This document shows positions 52,818 to 60,966 of a stretch of 64,000 nt of DNA, piece by piece. Source of the stretch: JANXLS01 sp035308565 (GTDB lineage: Bacteria; Planctomycetota; SZUA-567; H5-PLA8); the NCBI GenBank assembly GCA_035308565.1, contig DATGGK010000215.1, positions 1 to 64,000 of the forward strand, read 5' to 3'. The notes under the pieces were generated by a model, which did not search any database, was not told where the DNA came from, and saw only the letters and a list, made by a program, of their open reading frames with translations. Position 1 is the stretch's first letter, and each line of letters opens with the position of its first letter. A program made the translations under genes and the position numbers.

Positions 52818-55207
52818 TGAGACGGCAGGAGATAGGAGATAGGAGACAGGAGATAGGAAACACGCGCCAGACTGTTGATTGCGTGCGGGGACTTATTTGT
52901 CATTTGGCAGTTGTCATTTGTTATTTGTCATTCTTCAATTTCAAAACTGTCGCCGCCGAACCGGAAACCAAGCCGCTTTTCACGATTCTCTATACCGCGG
53001 AAGCGCACGCGGCGCTGCTGCCGTGCGATTGCCCGCTGCAGCCGCTGGGCGGGGTGGCGCGGCGCGCGACGCTGATCAAACGCTACCGCGAGCGCGGGCC
53101 GGTGATTCTTTTGGATGGCGGCGGCTGGGCGGCGGGCGGGATTTATGATGAGGATTCGGATGGGGATGCCGAGCGGGATAAACTGCGCACTCATTTAATG
53201 AGTGAAGCGATGAAGTTGATGAAGTACGACGCGATGGCGATGGGGCCGACAGAAGCGAAATTCATCAAAGCTGCAGCGGACGCGCCCAGTCCCGTTGCGA
53301 CATCCAACGCGCTGTCCACAAAAGTTGCCGATACGCCCATCGTTATTTATGGATGGAGCGAAGAGGGCGTCGAGATCTTCGGAAAAAATGCGCCAGCGCC
53401 CCCGCATGCCTGGCATCGCGCGGCGGATTTTGCCAAAACATTCATCGACATTCATTTATCTCGACTCGGCGAAGAAAACTCTGAAGAGGCCCTTAAAGCA
53501 ATCGGGCCGGACATCATTTTCGTTGCCAGCCGCAAAACGACGCAACGCACAAGCTGGAAATCCGGTCGCGTCGTGAATTTTGATTATCAGGCGCACAATC
53601 TCGTCGTGGTCGAGGTCTTCCCATTAAAAGAAAAAACTGGCCGTTACGACTTCCGCGTCCATCTCGAACCGCTCGACAAATCCATTCCCGACGATCCCGA
53701 AATCGCCGCGTTGCTTGCGCCGCATCTCGACGCGCTCAAGAAAAAAGGCAAGAAGACCATTGCGCTCGAATATTGGATGATGCCGGATTGCCCCGGTTGC
53801 AAATTGGCGCGGCCGGAACTTCAGAAACTGACGAAAGAGCTCGAAGGGCGCGTCACGATCACACCGCATTGGGTGGTGGAGAAGAGCGGCGACAAACTCA
53901 CGTCGCTGCACGGCGACGAAGAATTGAATGAGGCGCGCGTGCAGGCGCTGCTGTGGAAATATTATCCGGAGAGAATCTGGGAGTGGTTTGAATGGCGCGC
54001 GGCGCATCGCGACCCGTGGCAGGCCGGCGCGGATGCGCTTCATATTCTGAAAACGCGCATCGCCAGCGACCTCGAAGACGGCGAGGCGGATGCACTGCTG
54101 CGCGCGGATTTTGAGCTTTCGGAACGGCGCCGCGTGCATGCGACGCCGTCGATTGTGATTGGCAACCGTTTGTTCGACGGCGACATCGACCGCTTGCATT
54201 TGCTTGGCGCGCTGTGCGGGCAATTGGATGAGCCGAAGCCGGCGGCGTGCAAAGATGCGCCACTGTGTTTCTTCGACGCTCAGTGCCGCAAGCGCGGCTT
54301 CGTCGCGAAATGCATCGACGCCGGCAAGCCGGGCGCGCATTGCGACACGACGAAAGTTGCAGTGAAAGTTCCGGCAACGGTGCTCGTGGACAACGACGCG
54401 CTGTCGTCGAACCGCGACACGATTCTCGAAGCGCTGATTGGCGATTTGCCGGGGCTGGATTACAAATTGGTGGACATCGCCACGCCGGAAGGGAAGCGCT
54501 TGGCCGAGCAGGCGAAAGTGACGCGCTTGCCGGCGTATCTGATTGACCCGATTGCGAAGACGGAGGACGGCTACAAAGGCACGGTCGGCCGCGTGGCGCG
54601 CGACATTTCCATTCAGGACGACAAAGGCGTCGAAACAAAATGGCTGCTGCTGCGCGAAGACCAATTTGGCGTCGGGTCGAATCGCATCCTGGCACGGCCG
54701 CGCATCAAAGGGCGCGCGGATTTGTTTGTCTCACGTTTCAGCAAGAACGGACAGGAAGCGCTTGAAACGGCGCTCGACTGCGCAAAATCGCGCGAGTGCG
54801 CGGGATTGAATCTGGTGCTGCACGATATTTTGTATTTGAATGACGAAGGAAAATTGGCCGCGAAGAACGGCGTCGCCGAAGTCGAAGAGGCCGCGCGCGC
54901 GATGGCCGCGCGGCTGGATTATCCATTGAAGCTCAACGCGTATTTCATCGAGTGGGGCAAGAAACGCGGCAGTTCGTATTGGGACGTGCCGCTCAAAGCT
55001 GTCGGCATCGATCCCGACAAAATTCGCGCGAAGGCTGAAAATCCATCCACCGAAGTGCTGGATAAACTCAACGAAGAAGTCGCGCTGTTGAAAAGCCTCG
55101 ACGCCGGCGGCGAGATTGTGTTGCTTGCGGAGAATTGCGAATTGATTTCGGTGGCGTCGCGCGCGGATTTGCGGCAGGTGCTGGAACGGATTGCGGGGCG
55201 GAAGTAA
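52817..55207 (+). CDS. Large secreted nucleotidase-like/thioredoxin-fold protein
   Basis: 796 residues from ATG 52817, or ~774 from a GTG at 52883. N-terminal 5'-nucleotidase/metallophosphatase-like region ~55-290: TILYTAEAHAALLPCDCP, PLGGVARRATLIKRY, VILLDGGGW; some expected metal ligands are altered (AEAH for NDLH, DGGG for DAGD). Then thioredoxin-like region with MMPDCPGCKLARPEL (C325, C328) and a helical disulfide-reductase-like part to ~480, followed by another thioredoxin-fold-like stretch and an unassigned C-terminus. The hydrophobic leader (ICHLAVVICYLSFF) is encoded by a dispersed repeat at 52895-52934. Coupled to the FMN-domain gene. Confidence 0.7.
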   Translation: MRRQEIGDRRQEIGNTRQTVDCVRGLICHLAVVICYLSFFNFKTVAAEPETKPLFTILYTAEAHAALLPCDCPLQPLGGVARRATLIKRYRERGPVILLDGGGWAAGGIYDEDSDGDAERDKLRTHLMSEAMKLMKYDAMAMGPTEAKFIKAAADAPSPVATSNALSTKVADTPIVIYGWSEEGVEIFGKNAPAPPHAWHRAADFAKTFIDIHLSRLGEENSEEALKAIGPDIIFVASRKTTQRTSWKSGRVVNFDYQAHNLVVVEVFPLKEKTGRYDFRVHLEPLDKSIPDDPEIAALLAPHLDALKKKGKKTIALEYWMMPDCPGCKLARPELQKLTKELEGRVTITPHWVVEKSGDKLTSLHGDEELNEARVQALLWKYYPERIWEWFEWRAAHRDPWQAGADALHILKTRIASDLEDGEADALLRADFELSERRRVHATPSIVIGNRLFDGDIDRLHLLGALCGQLDEPKPAACKDAPLCFFDAQCRKRGFVAKCIDAGKPGAHCDTTKVAVKVPATVLVDNDALSSNRDTILEALIGDLPGLDYKLVDIATPEGKRLAEQAKVTRLPAYLIDPIAKTEDGYKGTVGRVARDISIQDDKGVETKWLLLREDQFGVGSNRILARPRIKGRADLFVSRFSKNGQEALETALDCAKSRECAGLNLVLHDILYLNDEGKLAAKNGVAEVEEAARAMAARLDYPLKLNAYFIEWGKKRGSSYWDVPLKAVGIDPDKIRAKAENPSTEVLDKLNEEVALLKSLDAGGEIVLLAENCELISVASRADLRQVLERIAGRK
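52825..52859. repeat. GGAGATAGGAGATAGGAGAC repeat at the gene start
   Basis: Lies just inside the long form of the 52817 gene and encodes RRQEIGDRRQEIGN. Same family as 8227-8248 and 41303-41400. Confidence 0.75.
52895..52934. repeat. TTTGTCATTTGGCAGTTGTC repeat encoding a signal peptide core
   Basis: Near-identical to the intergenic copy at 61840-61880. Here it is translated as a hydrophobic stretch (CHLAVVICYLSFF) preceding the AEPE... mature start. Confidence 0.85.
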
Positions 55208-55226
55208 ATTGCAAGTTCATGGACGC

Positions 55227-55325
55227 AACTCCTTCGGAGTTGAAGGCGTTGAGCGTTTTGTGTCCCAGGGTAGGCGCGAGTACGCGCCAACCCTGGGCTT
55301 TGTTACTCAACGCCGTTGGCGTTGA
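55227..55325. repeat. Nested palindromic element (CAACTCCTTCGGAGTTG ... CAACGCCGTTGGCGTTG)
   Basis: Three palindromes in a row: CAACTCCTTCGGAGTTG (55227-55243), CCCAGGGTAGGCGCG...CGCCAACCCTGGG (55264-55297) and CAACGCCGTTGGCGTTG (about 55309-55325). Most of the gap before the thioesterase. It would fold as a series of stem-loops in RNA. Confidence 0.85.
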
Positions 55326-55378
55326 ACGGCAAGCGAAAAGCGCGTTGAACGGCAACGCGAACGGGAGCGTCAACGAGC

Positions 55379-55843
55379 GTGAAACCCAGCGAATCGACTC
55401 TGCTCGTCCGCCCCGAACACCTCAACCACCACGGCTACCTATTCGGCGGACGCTTGCTCGAATGGCTTGACGAACAGGCCTACATTTCCGCCATGTCGCT
55501 GCTGAAGCCGGAAGCGAATCTGGTTACGGTGGCGATCGACCGCGTTGTCTTCAACAAGCCGGTGAAGCAGGGTTCGCTGCTGCGTTTTCGCTCGCTGCCG
55601 GTCCATGCGGGGCGCACGTCGCTGACAGTTTTTACGCAGGTATTTTTGCTCGGCGCCGCAGCGGAGACGGAGATGTTCAGCGCGTACGTGACGTTTGTGT
55701 GCCTCGGCGCGCGCGAACGGCCGCGCGCGGTCGCTCCATTAATGGTGAGGTCCCTGACGTACGCGTCGCTCGACTCCGACCAGGCTCGGCGGCATTGGGA
55801 GGAAGTCGAGCGGGCGCGGCGGTTGCGTGCGAAACGCGCGTGA
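55379..55843 (+). CDS. Acyl-CoA thioesterase, hotdog fold (YciA/BACH-like)
   Basis: 154 residues, GTG start. LLVRPEHLNHHGYLFGGRLLEWLDEQAYISA carries the LFGG(R)LLEWLDE signature with the catalytic Asp/Glu, seen here in two blocks, and VTVAIDRVVFNKPVKQGSLLRF plus TSLTVFTQV are typical beta strands. Hydrolyses acyl-CoAs; chain-length preference unknown. A nested palindromic repeat occupies the upstream gap. It lies 15 bases before the toxin gene but shares no evident function with it. Confidence 0.85.
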   Translation: MKPSESTLLVRPEHLNHHGYLFGGRLLEWLDEQAYISAMSLLKPEANLVTVAIDRVVFNKPVKQGSLLRFRSLPVHAGRTSLTVFTQVFLLGAAAETEMFSAYVTFVCLGARERPRAVAPLMVRSLTYASLDSDQARRHWEEVERARRLRAKRA

Positions 55844-55858
55844 AGTAGCATTCGTGGC

Positions 55859-56470
55859 ATGGACAAGAACAACGCGCTCAAGGCGGTCGCCGGATTTATC
55901 GCCGCGGTCGCGGCCTATCTGTATTTTCAATACGGCGGTACGGTGCCGGTTGGGCCGAATGCCAACGGCAACGGTGGCCCGAATGTGCCGGCGTTTCCGA
56001 CTGATACCAATGAAACGCGGAATGCGCCTCCGCGAAACGATTCCGCGCGCGGCAATTCGCACGACACCGAAAGTTCTTCCCGTTCCGCCAATGCTTCGCT
56101 TTACGATCTTGAAAAAGACGAAGGGCACGGACATACGCTGAAGAAGCACGTGGGCCGCACGGATCAGCAGTTGATCGAGCGCCTCGCAGAGGAGCGCATC
56201 AGCAGCGCCTCGACGTACAGCGACAAGGAAACGGCGGAACGCTGCGTGGGCATCGCGCTGGCGGAGAATCGGGAGCGCGTGCAAAGCTGGCTGCGCGGAA
56301 CGGACAACACGCGGATGACGCTGGATTACAACGGCGACCCGGCGCATCCGATCGGTCGAACCGTGCATCGCAATTCGACGCAATCCAAGCCGGTGCATCG
56401 CGCCAAGGTTGTGCTGGAGAAGGACGGGCGCGGCGGATTTTTTGTGCTCACGACGTATCCGGAAGAGTGA
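55859..56470 (+). CDS. Membrane-anchored RNase A-like toxin (CdiA-CT RNase_A_bac family)
   Basis: 203 residues. N-terminal anchor or signal ~8-25 (VAGFIAAVAAYLYFQYGG), a Gly/Asn/Pro/Ser-rich spacer ~26-80, and a C-terminal domain ~81-203 with the bacterial CdiA-CT RNase A signature: LYDLEKDEGHGHTLKKHVG, TDQQLIERL, ISSASTYSDKETAERCV, ENRERVQSWL, PIGRTVHR, VVLEKDGRGGFFVLTTYPEE. From family knowledge, a His of the GHTL..HVG block (His92/His97) and the terminal Thr-x-Tyr (T198-T-Y200) are the presumed catalytic set. No adjacent CdiA, Rhs or T6SS gene. Start ATG 55859. Confidence 0.82.
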   Translation: MDKNNALKAVAGFIAAVAAYLYFQYGGTVPVGPNANGNGGPNVPAFPTDTNETRNAPPRNDSARGNSHDTESSSRSANASLYDLEKDEGHGHTLKKHVGRTDQQLIERLAEERISSASTYSDKETAERCVGIALAENRERVQSWLRGTDNTRMTLDYNGDPAHPIGRTVHRNSTQSKPVHRAKVVLEKDGRGGFFVLTTYPEE

Positions 56471-56472
56471 AC

Positions 56473-56610
56473 GGTTCAAGATTCAAGATTCAAGGTTCAA
56501 GGGTTCAAGATTCAAGATTCAAGATTCAAGATTCAAGATTCAAGTTTCGGGATTCGAGATTCGAGGTTCGAGATTCGAGATTCGAGATTCAAGGTTTCAA
56601 GGTTTCAAAG
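56473..56610. repeat. AGATTCAAGATTCAAG direct repeat between toxin and immunity genes
   Basis: About 15 heptamer units (TTCAAGA, then TTCGAGA variants) with period 7. It begins 2 bases after the toxin stop and ends ~20 bases before the immunity start. Related single units occur at 51953-51974. Confidence 0.9.
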
Positions 56611-56629
56611 TGTCTGGCGCTTGAGTGTG

Positions 56630-56947
56630 ATGAAAATGAAACCATTTTCTCGCAAGGATTACCCGCAGCTTTCGGCGTTTGTGGGCGGGTATCTGCATCA
56701 GGATTACATCGACGACAGCGGCTCGCCGGCGGGGGCGCTGGACAAATTTATTGCGCAAGCAAATCCTGAACAGCGCCGCGCGCTGACGGCGGAGTTCGGC
56801 GCGTTTATGAACGCGATTGAGGCCGTGCCATTCGCGCAGGCTCAGGAATGGTGGACGCGCGAACTGGGTTCGGCGTGGCTGCCGGCGGATAAAAATGAAT
56901 TGTTGGCCTTACAGCGGCGCTTGAGCCGGACCGATATTAAAGCGTAA
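56630..56947 (+). CDS. CdiI-type immunity protein
   Basis: 105 residues (starts at 56621 TTG, 56630 ATG or 56636 ATG; 56630 chosen). Typical contact-dependent-inhibition immunity family pattern: DYPQLSAFVGGYLHQDYIDD (Y.Q(L).F.GAYLHQD), SPAGALDKFIAQ, LTAEFGAFMNAIE, LGSAWLPADKNEL. Members of this family are often found directly after RNase A-like CdiA-CT toxins, as here. Expected to bind and block the toxin domain. The direct repeat block replaces a normal intergenic spacer. Confidence 0.82.
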   Translation: MKMKPFSRKDYPQLSAFVGGYLHQDYIDDSGSPAGALDKFIAQANPEQRRALTAEFGAFMNAIEAVPFAQAQEWWTRELGSAWLPADKNELLALQRRLSRTDIKA

Positions 56948-56957
56948 CGAATGAAAG

Positions 56958-57017
56958 TGTGGTGCAGGCTTCCAGCCTGCGTGGTTTGGCTATGCAGGCT
57001 GGAAGCCTGCACCACAA
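56958..57017. repeat. TGGTGCAGGCTTCCAGCCTGC pair
   Basis: Inverted copies (GTGGTGCAGGCTTCCAGCCTGC and GCAGGCTGGAAGCCTGCACCAC) before the spermidine-synthase-like gene, a form of the family at 36785, 42931 and inside 57727-57842. Confidence 0.85.
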
Positions 57018-57031
57018 GTGGCGAGGAACGA

Positions 57032-60000
57032 ATGGAACAAGTCTCAACGGTCGCCGCGCGAGCGCGCGCGGTTCCGCGGATAAGCACGCAGCGGGCCGTG
57101 GTATGGGTGCTGTTTTTGTTTTCGGGCATCTGCGGGCTGATTTACGAAGTGCTGTGGTGCCGCCATCTGGGGCTGCTTTTTGGCAACACGGTGCAGAGCA
57201 TGTCGGCGGTGCTGACGGCGTTCATGGCCGGATTGGCGCTGGGCAGTTATGTCGGCGGGCGCGTGTGCCACCGCTTGAAGCGGCCCATGATGGTCTATGG
57301 ATTTTTGGAATTGGCGATTGGAATTTACTGCGCGTTTTTGCCGTGGGCATTTGGCGCGAACAGTCCGATCATTCCGTTTTACCGCTCGCTGTACGGCGAG
57401 AATGGCGGCGGGACGAGTTTGAGCGTCGCGCGCTTTGCGATTTCGTTTTTTCTGCTGCTGATTCCGACGACGTTCATGGGCGCGACGCTGCCGGTGCTGT
57501 CGCAATTTCTGGTGAGGTCGAAGGCGTTTCTTGGACGGACCGTCGGCGCGCTCTACGCGGTGAATACATTCGGCGCGGTGCTGGGCGCGGCGTTGACGGG
57601 ATTCGTGCTGCTGCCGATGCTGGGAAAAGCGAATTCGAATTACATTGCGGTGGGTGCGAATTTGATTCTGGGGACGCTGGCGGTGATTTTTGGGATGAAG
57701 GAGAATTCGGCGGAAATGAAAACCAATGCAGGCGGGCCGCCTGCACCACAACAAAATGCAGGCGGGCCGCCTGCACCACAAAATGCAGGCTGGAAGCCTG
57801 CGGTACGGGATGCAGGCGAGCCGCCTGCACCACAACAGGCGCCGGTTTCGGCGCTGGCGTTGAAGCTGGCGATCCTGACGTTCGGCATCACCGGCTTCGC
57901 GGCGATGGCGACGCAGATTGGCTGGACGCGCGCGATCAGTCTGGCGACCGGCAGTTCGACGTATGCGTTCAGTCTGATCGTCGCGGTGTTCATTTTTGGA
58001 TTGAGCATCGGAGGCGTGTGGGGATCGCGCGCGGCGGCAAAGACGCACGACCCGCTGGCGCTGCTGGGAAAATTGTTGCTGGCGATCGGGCTGGGCTGCA
58101 TGGCGCTGACGGCGATACTCGGGCACGGCCCGCAGTTTTTTTATCTGCTCACGATCTGGGGCAGCGACCGCGGCTGGAACACACTGCTGGCGCTGCAAGC
58201 GCTGGGCATTGGGTTGCTGATTGTCGGGCCGACATTTTTGATGGGCGCGACGATGCCGCTGACGATGCAAGTGGCGGCGCGGACCGAAGGCGCGCCGGGG
58301 CGCACGGTCGGCACGATTTACGCAGTGAACACGGTCGGTTCGATCCTCGGAAGTTTTTTGGGCGGGCTGGTGCTGCTGCCGTGGCTTCAAATCGCGGGGA
58401 CGCTGAAGTTGATGGCGGTGCTGTACGCGGCGCCGGGGCTGGTGCTTTATTTCATGTCGAAATCGGGGCATGACAAAACGCCGCGCAGTGAATTCATGAT
58501 TGTGATTCTCGCGGCGGCAACAGTGTTGGGCGTGCTAACGTTTGCGCCGGGCTGGGATCCGCTGACGATGAGCAGCGGGATGTATTTGAAGCGCAACGAC
58601 AGGATCAACAAGGCCGTGCGGGCCGGCAACTGGGCGATGGCGTTTGCGGTGAATGCGGATGAAAAATTGCTCTATTACAACGAGGGCAGTTCTGCCACGG
58701 TGGCTGTAAAAGACATTCTTCCGCCAAAGAAATCCGCGCAAGCGGATAGTTCGCCGGAAGAAATCATCGACGACGACCACGTGGAACGTTCGTTGAGCGT
58801 CGGCGGCAAGCCTGACGCGTCCAGCCATCACGACATGAGCACGCAATTGGGTCTTGCGCTGGTGCCGCTGATCATGCATGAAAGCGGGCCAAAGAACGTG
58901 CTCGTGATTGGGCTCGGCTCCGGCGCAAGCGCCGCCGCGGCGCTGGCGCCGGATTCGGTCGAGAGCGTGGATGTCGTCGAGATGTCGCCGGAAGTGGTGG
59001 AGGCGTCCTATTGGTTTGCGGAGTACACGGGCTTGAAGTATTCGGAACGGCCGGAGAAAAAGGGATCGTATTGGCTGGACACGCCGAAGCTGAATTTGAT
59101 CGTGAACGACGGGCGCAATCACCTGCTGCTGACGAGCAAAAAATACGACGTGATCGCCAGCGAGCCGTCGAATCCGTGGCTGGCGGGCGTGGGGAATCTG
59201 TTCACGCGCGAATCGTTTCAACTCTGCCGCGAGCGGCTTAATCCGAAGGGCATCATGTGCCAGTGGATTCATTGCTACTCGCTGGAGGAGGACGATTTTT
59301 TCAACATTGTCAAAACATTCGGCGACGTTTTTCCGCACATTCAATTGTGGTGCGTAAACAAACTGGATTTTTTGCTGATCGGCTCCGACGGGCCGGTGCA
59401 TCTGCCGTTTGACACGCTGCACGAACGAATGCGGCAGGCGAAAGTGCTGCCGATGCTGAAGAAGATCGACTTCGATACGGAAGAGGAATTTCTGGCGTGC
59501 TTCATGAGCACGGATTGGGAATTGCGCTGGATTTTAAGCCGGCGCGAGCACGCGCCGGTGCTGCACACCGACGACAACATGCTGCTGGAATTTTCGGCGC
59601 CCAAGGCGCTGTATTTTACGAAGCAGCTTTTGCGCAGCACGCAGTTCGAACCCGATCCCGAATACGTTTCCGATTTGGAGGGAATGCTGAGCGGCTACCG
59701 CAGTTCGGTCGAGCAGGCGCTGGACTTGAGCGCGGCGGGGCGCGCGCATTGGCGCAGCGCGTGCGAATACACGCCGACGGCGAAGGAGAATCGGATTCTG
59801 GCCGACAAACTTGCGCCGCGGCATCACTGGCTCAACGACGACAAAATCGAAATCGCCAGAGCGGAACGCGAGAATCCCACCGTGGTCAAAGAGGTTGAGA
59901 AAGAGCCGGAGGCGATGGCGCGGGCGCGCGAATTGAGCGAAAAGGGCGAGATCGACAAGGCGATGACGCTATTGCAGGATCTCTCGCAGGAACTCACGGC

Positions 60001-60826
60001 TGCGAAGAAATCGTCGTACGAATGCGTGGAATTGGCGGTGAAGATTTTGCGGTCGCACGGGCGGGGCAACGACGCGCTGCTGATGCTGGACGCGTTGCAG
60101 CGGAGCACGCCGGGGTTTCAGAGCGAACCGAAAGCCGCGCGGCTGATCGCGCAGGCGGCGGAGCTGGTTCAAGAGCGCAACCAGCCGGCGAAGGCAATGG
60201 AGCTGGCCGGCATTGCCGAGACGCTTGCGGAACGCGACAAGCGCGAACCGCTGGGAATCGCCGGGCGGATTCTGCTGGCTCAAAAACATTTCGGGCAAGC
60301 CAGCGACGAGTTTCATCATCTGACTCTGGTCGCGCCGGACAACGTCGATTTCAAAGTCGGGCTGGCCGACGCGCTGATTGGGATGGCGACCAATCCGGAA
60401 CGCGCGCCGGATGTCAGCGTGGAATTGTTGAAGCTGCATCACGCGCGGCGCGTGTCGCGCGAGGCGGCATTTTTGAGTCCCGACGATGCGGCGGCATGGG
60501 CGCGGCTGGCGCAGGCGGAATTGATTTTGTCGCTGCACGACAAGCCGTCGTTGTGGGAGAAATCGTTGTCGCCGGAAAAAGCGGAGGAGTTGGACAAGCA
60601 ATCGTTTTTGCATCACGTCGGTGAGGCGCTTTCCGCGTGGGACTCGATCGAGAAGTTGGACAAGGCCGGATTGCTGACGCCATTGAAGCGCGAGATGGAA
60701 TCGGCCGAGGCGCTGGAGAAGGCGGGATTGTCGGCGTCGATTCCAAAACTCGAAGAACTGTTCAGCATGGACATCAAAGCGTTCATGCGCCTGTATGCCA
60801 TGATTTCGCTGGTGAAAGCTAAGTGA
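57032..60826 (+). CDS. Fused membrane spermidine-synthase-like protein with TPR tail
   Basis: 1264 residues. About ten or more TM helices in two blocks, ~20-230 and ~275-490 (LFLFSGICGLIYEVLWCRHLGLLFG is the family start), a Rossmann methyltransferase/spermidine synthase-like domain ~515-830 (VIGLGSGASAAAALAP, VEMSPEVVEAS, NDGRNHLL, DVIASEPSNPWLAGVGNLFTREFF-type stretch, here FTRESFQ) and C-terminal TPR-like helices ~930-1190. Catalysis is unproven; family members may modify or export. Residues ~232-271 come from four tandem repeats. GAGGAACG precedes ATG 57032. Confidence 0.88.
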   Translation: MEQVSTVAARARAVPRISTQRAVVWVLFLFSGICGLIYEVLWCRHLGLLFGNTVQSMSAVLTAFMAGLALGSYVGGRVCHRLKRPMMVYGFLELAIGIYCAFLPWAFGANSPIIPFYRSLYGENGGGTSLSVARFAISFFLLLIPTTFMGATLPVLSQFLVRSKAFLGRTVGALYAVNTFGAVLGAALTGFVLLPMLGKANSNYIAVGANLILGTLAVIFGMKENSAEMKTNAGGPPAPQQNAGGPPAPQNAGWKPAVRDAGEPPAPQQAPVSALALKLAILTFGITGFAAMATQIGWTRAISLATGSSTYAFSLIVAVFIFGLSIGGVWGSRAAAKTHDPLALLGKLLLAIGLGCMALTAILGHGPQFFYLLTIWGSDRGWNTLLALQALGIGLLIVGPTFLMGATMPLTMQVAARTEGAPGRTVGTIYAVNTVGSILGSFLGGLVLLPWLQIAGTLKLMAVLYAAPGLVLYFMSKSGHDKTPRSEFMIVILAAATVLGVLTFAPGWDPLTMSSGMYLKRNDRINKAVRAGNWAMAFAVNADEKLLYYNEGSSATVAVKDILPPKKSAQADSSPEEIIDDDHVERSLSVGGKPDASSHHDMSTQLGLALVPLIMHESGPKNVLVIGLGSGASAAAALAPDSVESVDVVEMSPEVVEASYWFAEYTGLKYSERPEKKGSYWLDTPKLNLIVNDGRNHLLLTSKKYDVIASEPSNPWLAGVGNLFTRESFQLCRERLNPKGIMCQWIHCYSLEEDDFFNIVKTFGDVFPHIQLWCVNKLDFLLIGSDGPVHLPFDTLHERMRQAKVLPMLKKIDFDTEEEFLACFMSTDWELRWILSRREHAPVLHTDDNMLLEFSAPKALYFTKQLLRSTQFEPDPEYVSDLEGMLSGYRSSVEQALDLSAAGRAHWRSACEYTPTAKENRILADKLAPRHHWLNDDKIEIARAERENPTVVKEVEKEPEAMARARELSEKGEIDKAMTLLQDLSQELTAAKKSSYECVELAVKILRSHGRGNDALLMLDALQRSTPGFQSEPKAARLIAQAAELVQERNQPAKAMELAGIAETLAERDKREPLGIAGRILLAQKHFGQASDEFHHLTLVAPDNVDFKVGLADALIGMATNPERAPDVSVELLKLHHARRVSREAAFLSPDDAAAWARLAQAELILSLHDKPSLWEKSLSPEKAEELDKQSFLHHVGEALSAWDSIEKLDKAGLLTPLKREMESAEALEKAGLSASIPKLEELFSMDIKAFMRLYAMISLVKAK
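57727..57842. repeat. Four tandem TGCAGGCGGGCCGCCTGCACC repeats inside a coding gene
   Basis: Copies at ~57729-57753, ~57761-57785, ~57783-57812 and ~57811-57839, encoding NAGGPPAPQ and GWKPAV-type peptides. The linker lies between the two TM blocks, so length changes are tolerated. Confidence 0.93.
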
Positions 60827-60953
60827 ATTGAACGGAGCGGGAGCTCCGTTCTACGCAAAATTGAACGGAGCGGGAGCTCCGTTCTACGCAAAATTGAACG
60901 GAGCGGAGCTCCGTTCTACGCAAAATTGAACGGAGCGGAGCTCCGTTCTACGA
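60827..60953. repeat. Four tandem ATTGAACGGAGCGGAGCTCC units
   Basis: Period ~33 bases, units at 60827, ~60860, ~60893 and ~60925; two contain the extra G (CGGGAGC) and two do not, so they differ in pairs. Each is palindromic around GGAGCTCC. Confidence 0.95.
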
Positions 60954-60966
60954 AACACATTTCCGC

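Noticed and set aside
56473..56610. Possible CRISPR or coding continuation of the toxin
   Set aside because: Period-7 direct repeats without spacers, starting right after the toxin stop; the frames through it encode only RFKIQDS-like simple sequence.
60827..60953. Possible tandem riboswitch or attenuator array
   Set aside because: Units are short palindromes identical to intragenic copies in cheR; no aptamer-like conserved loops.
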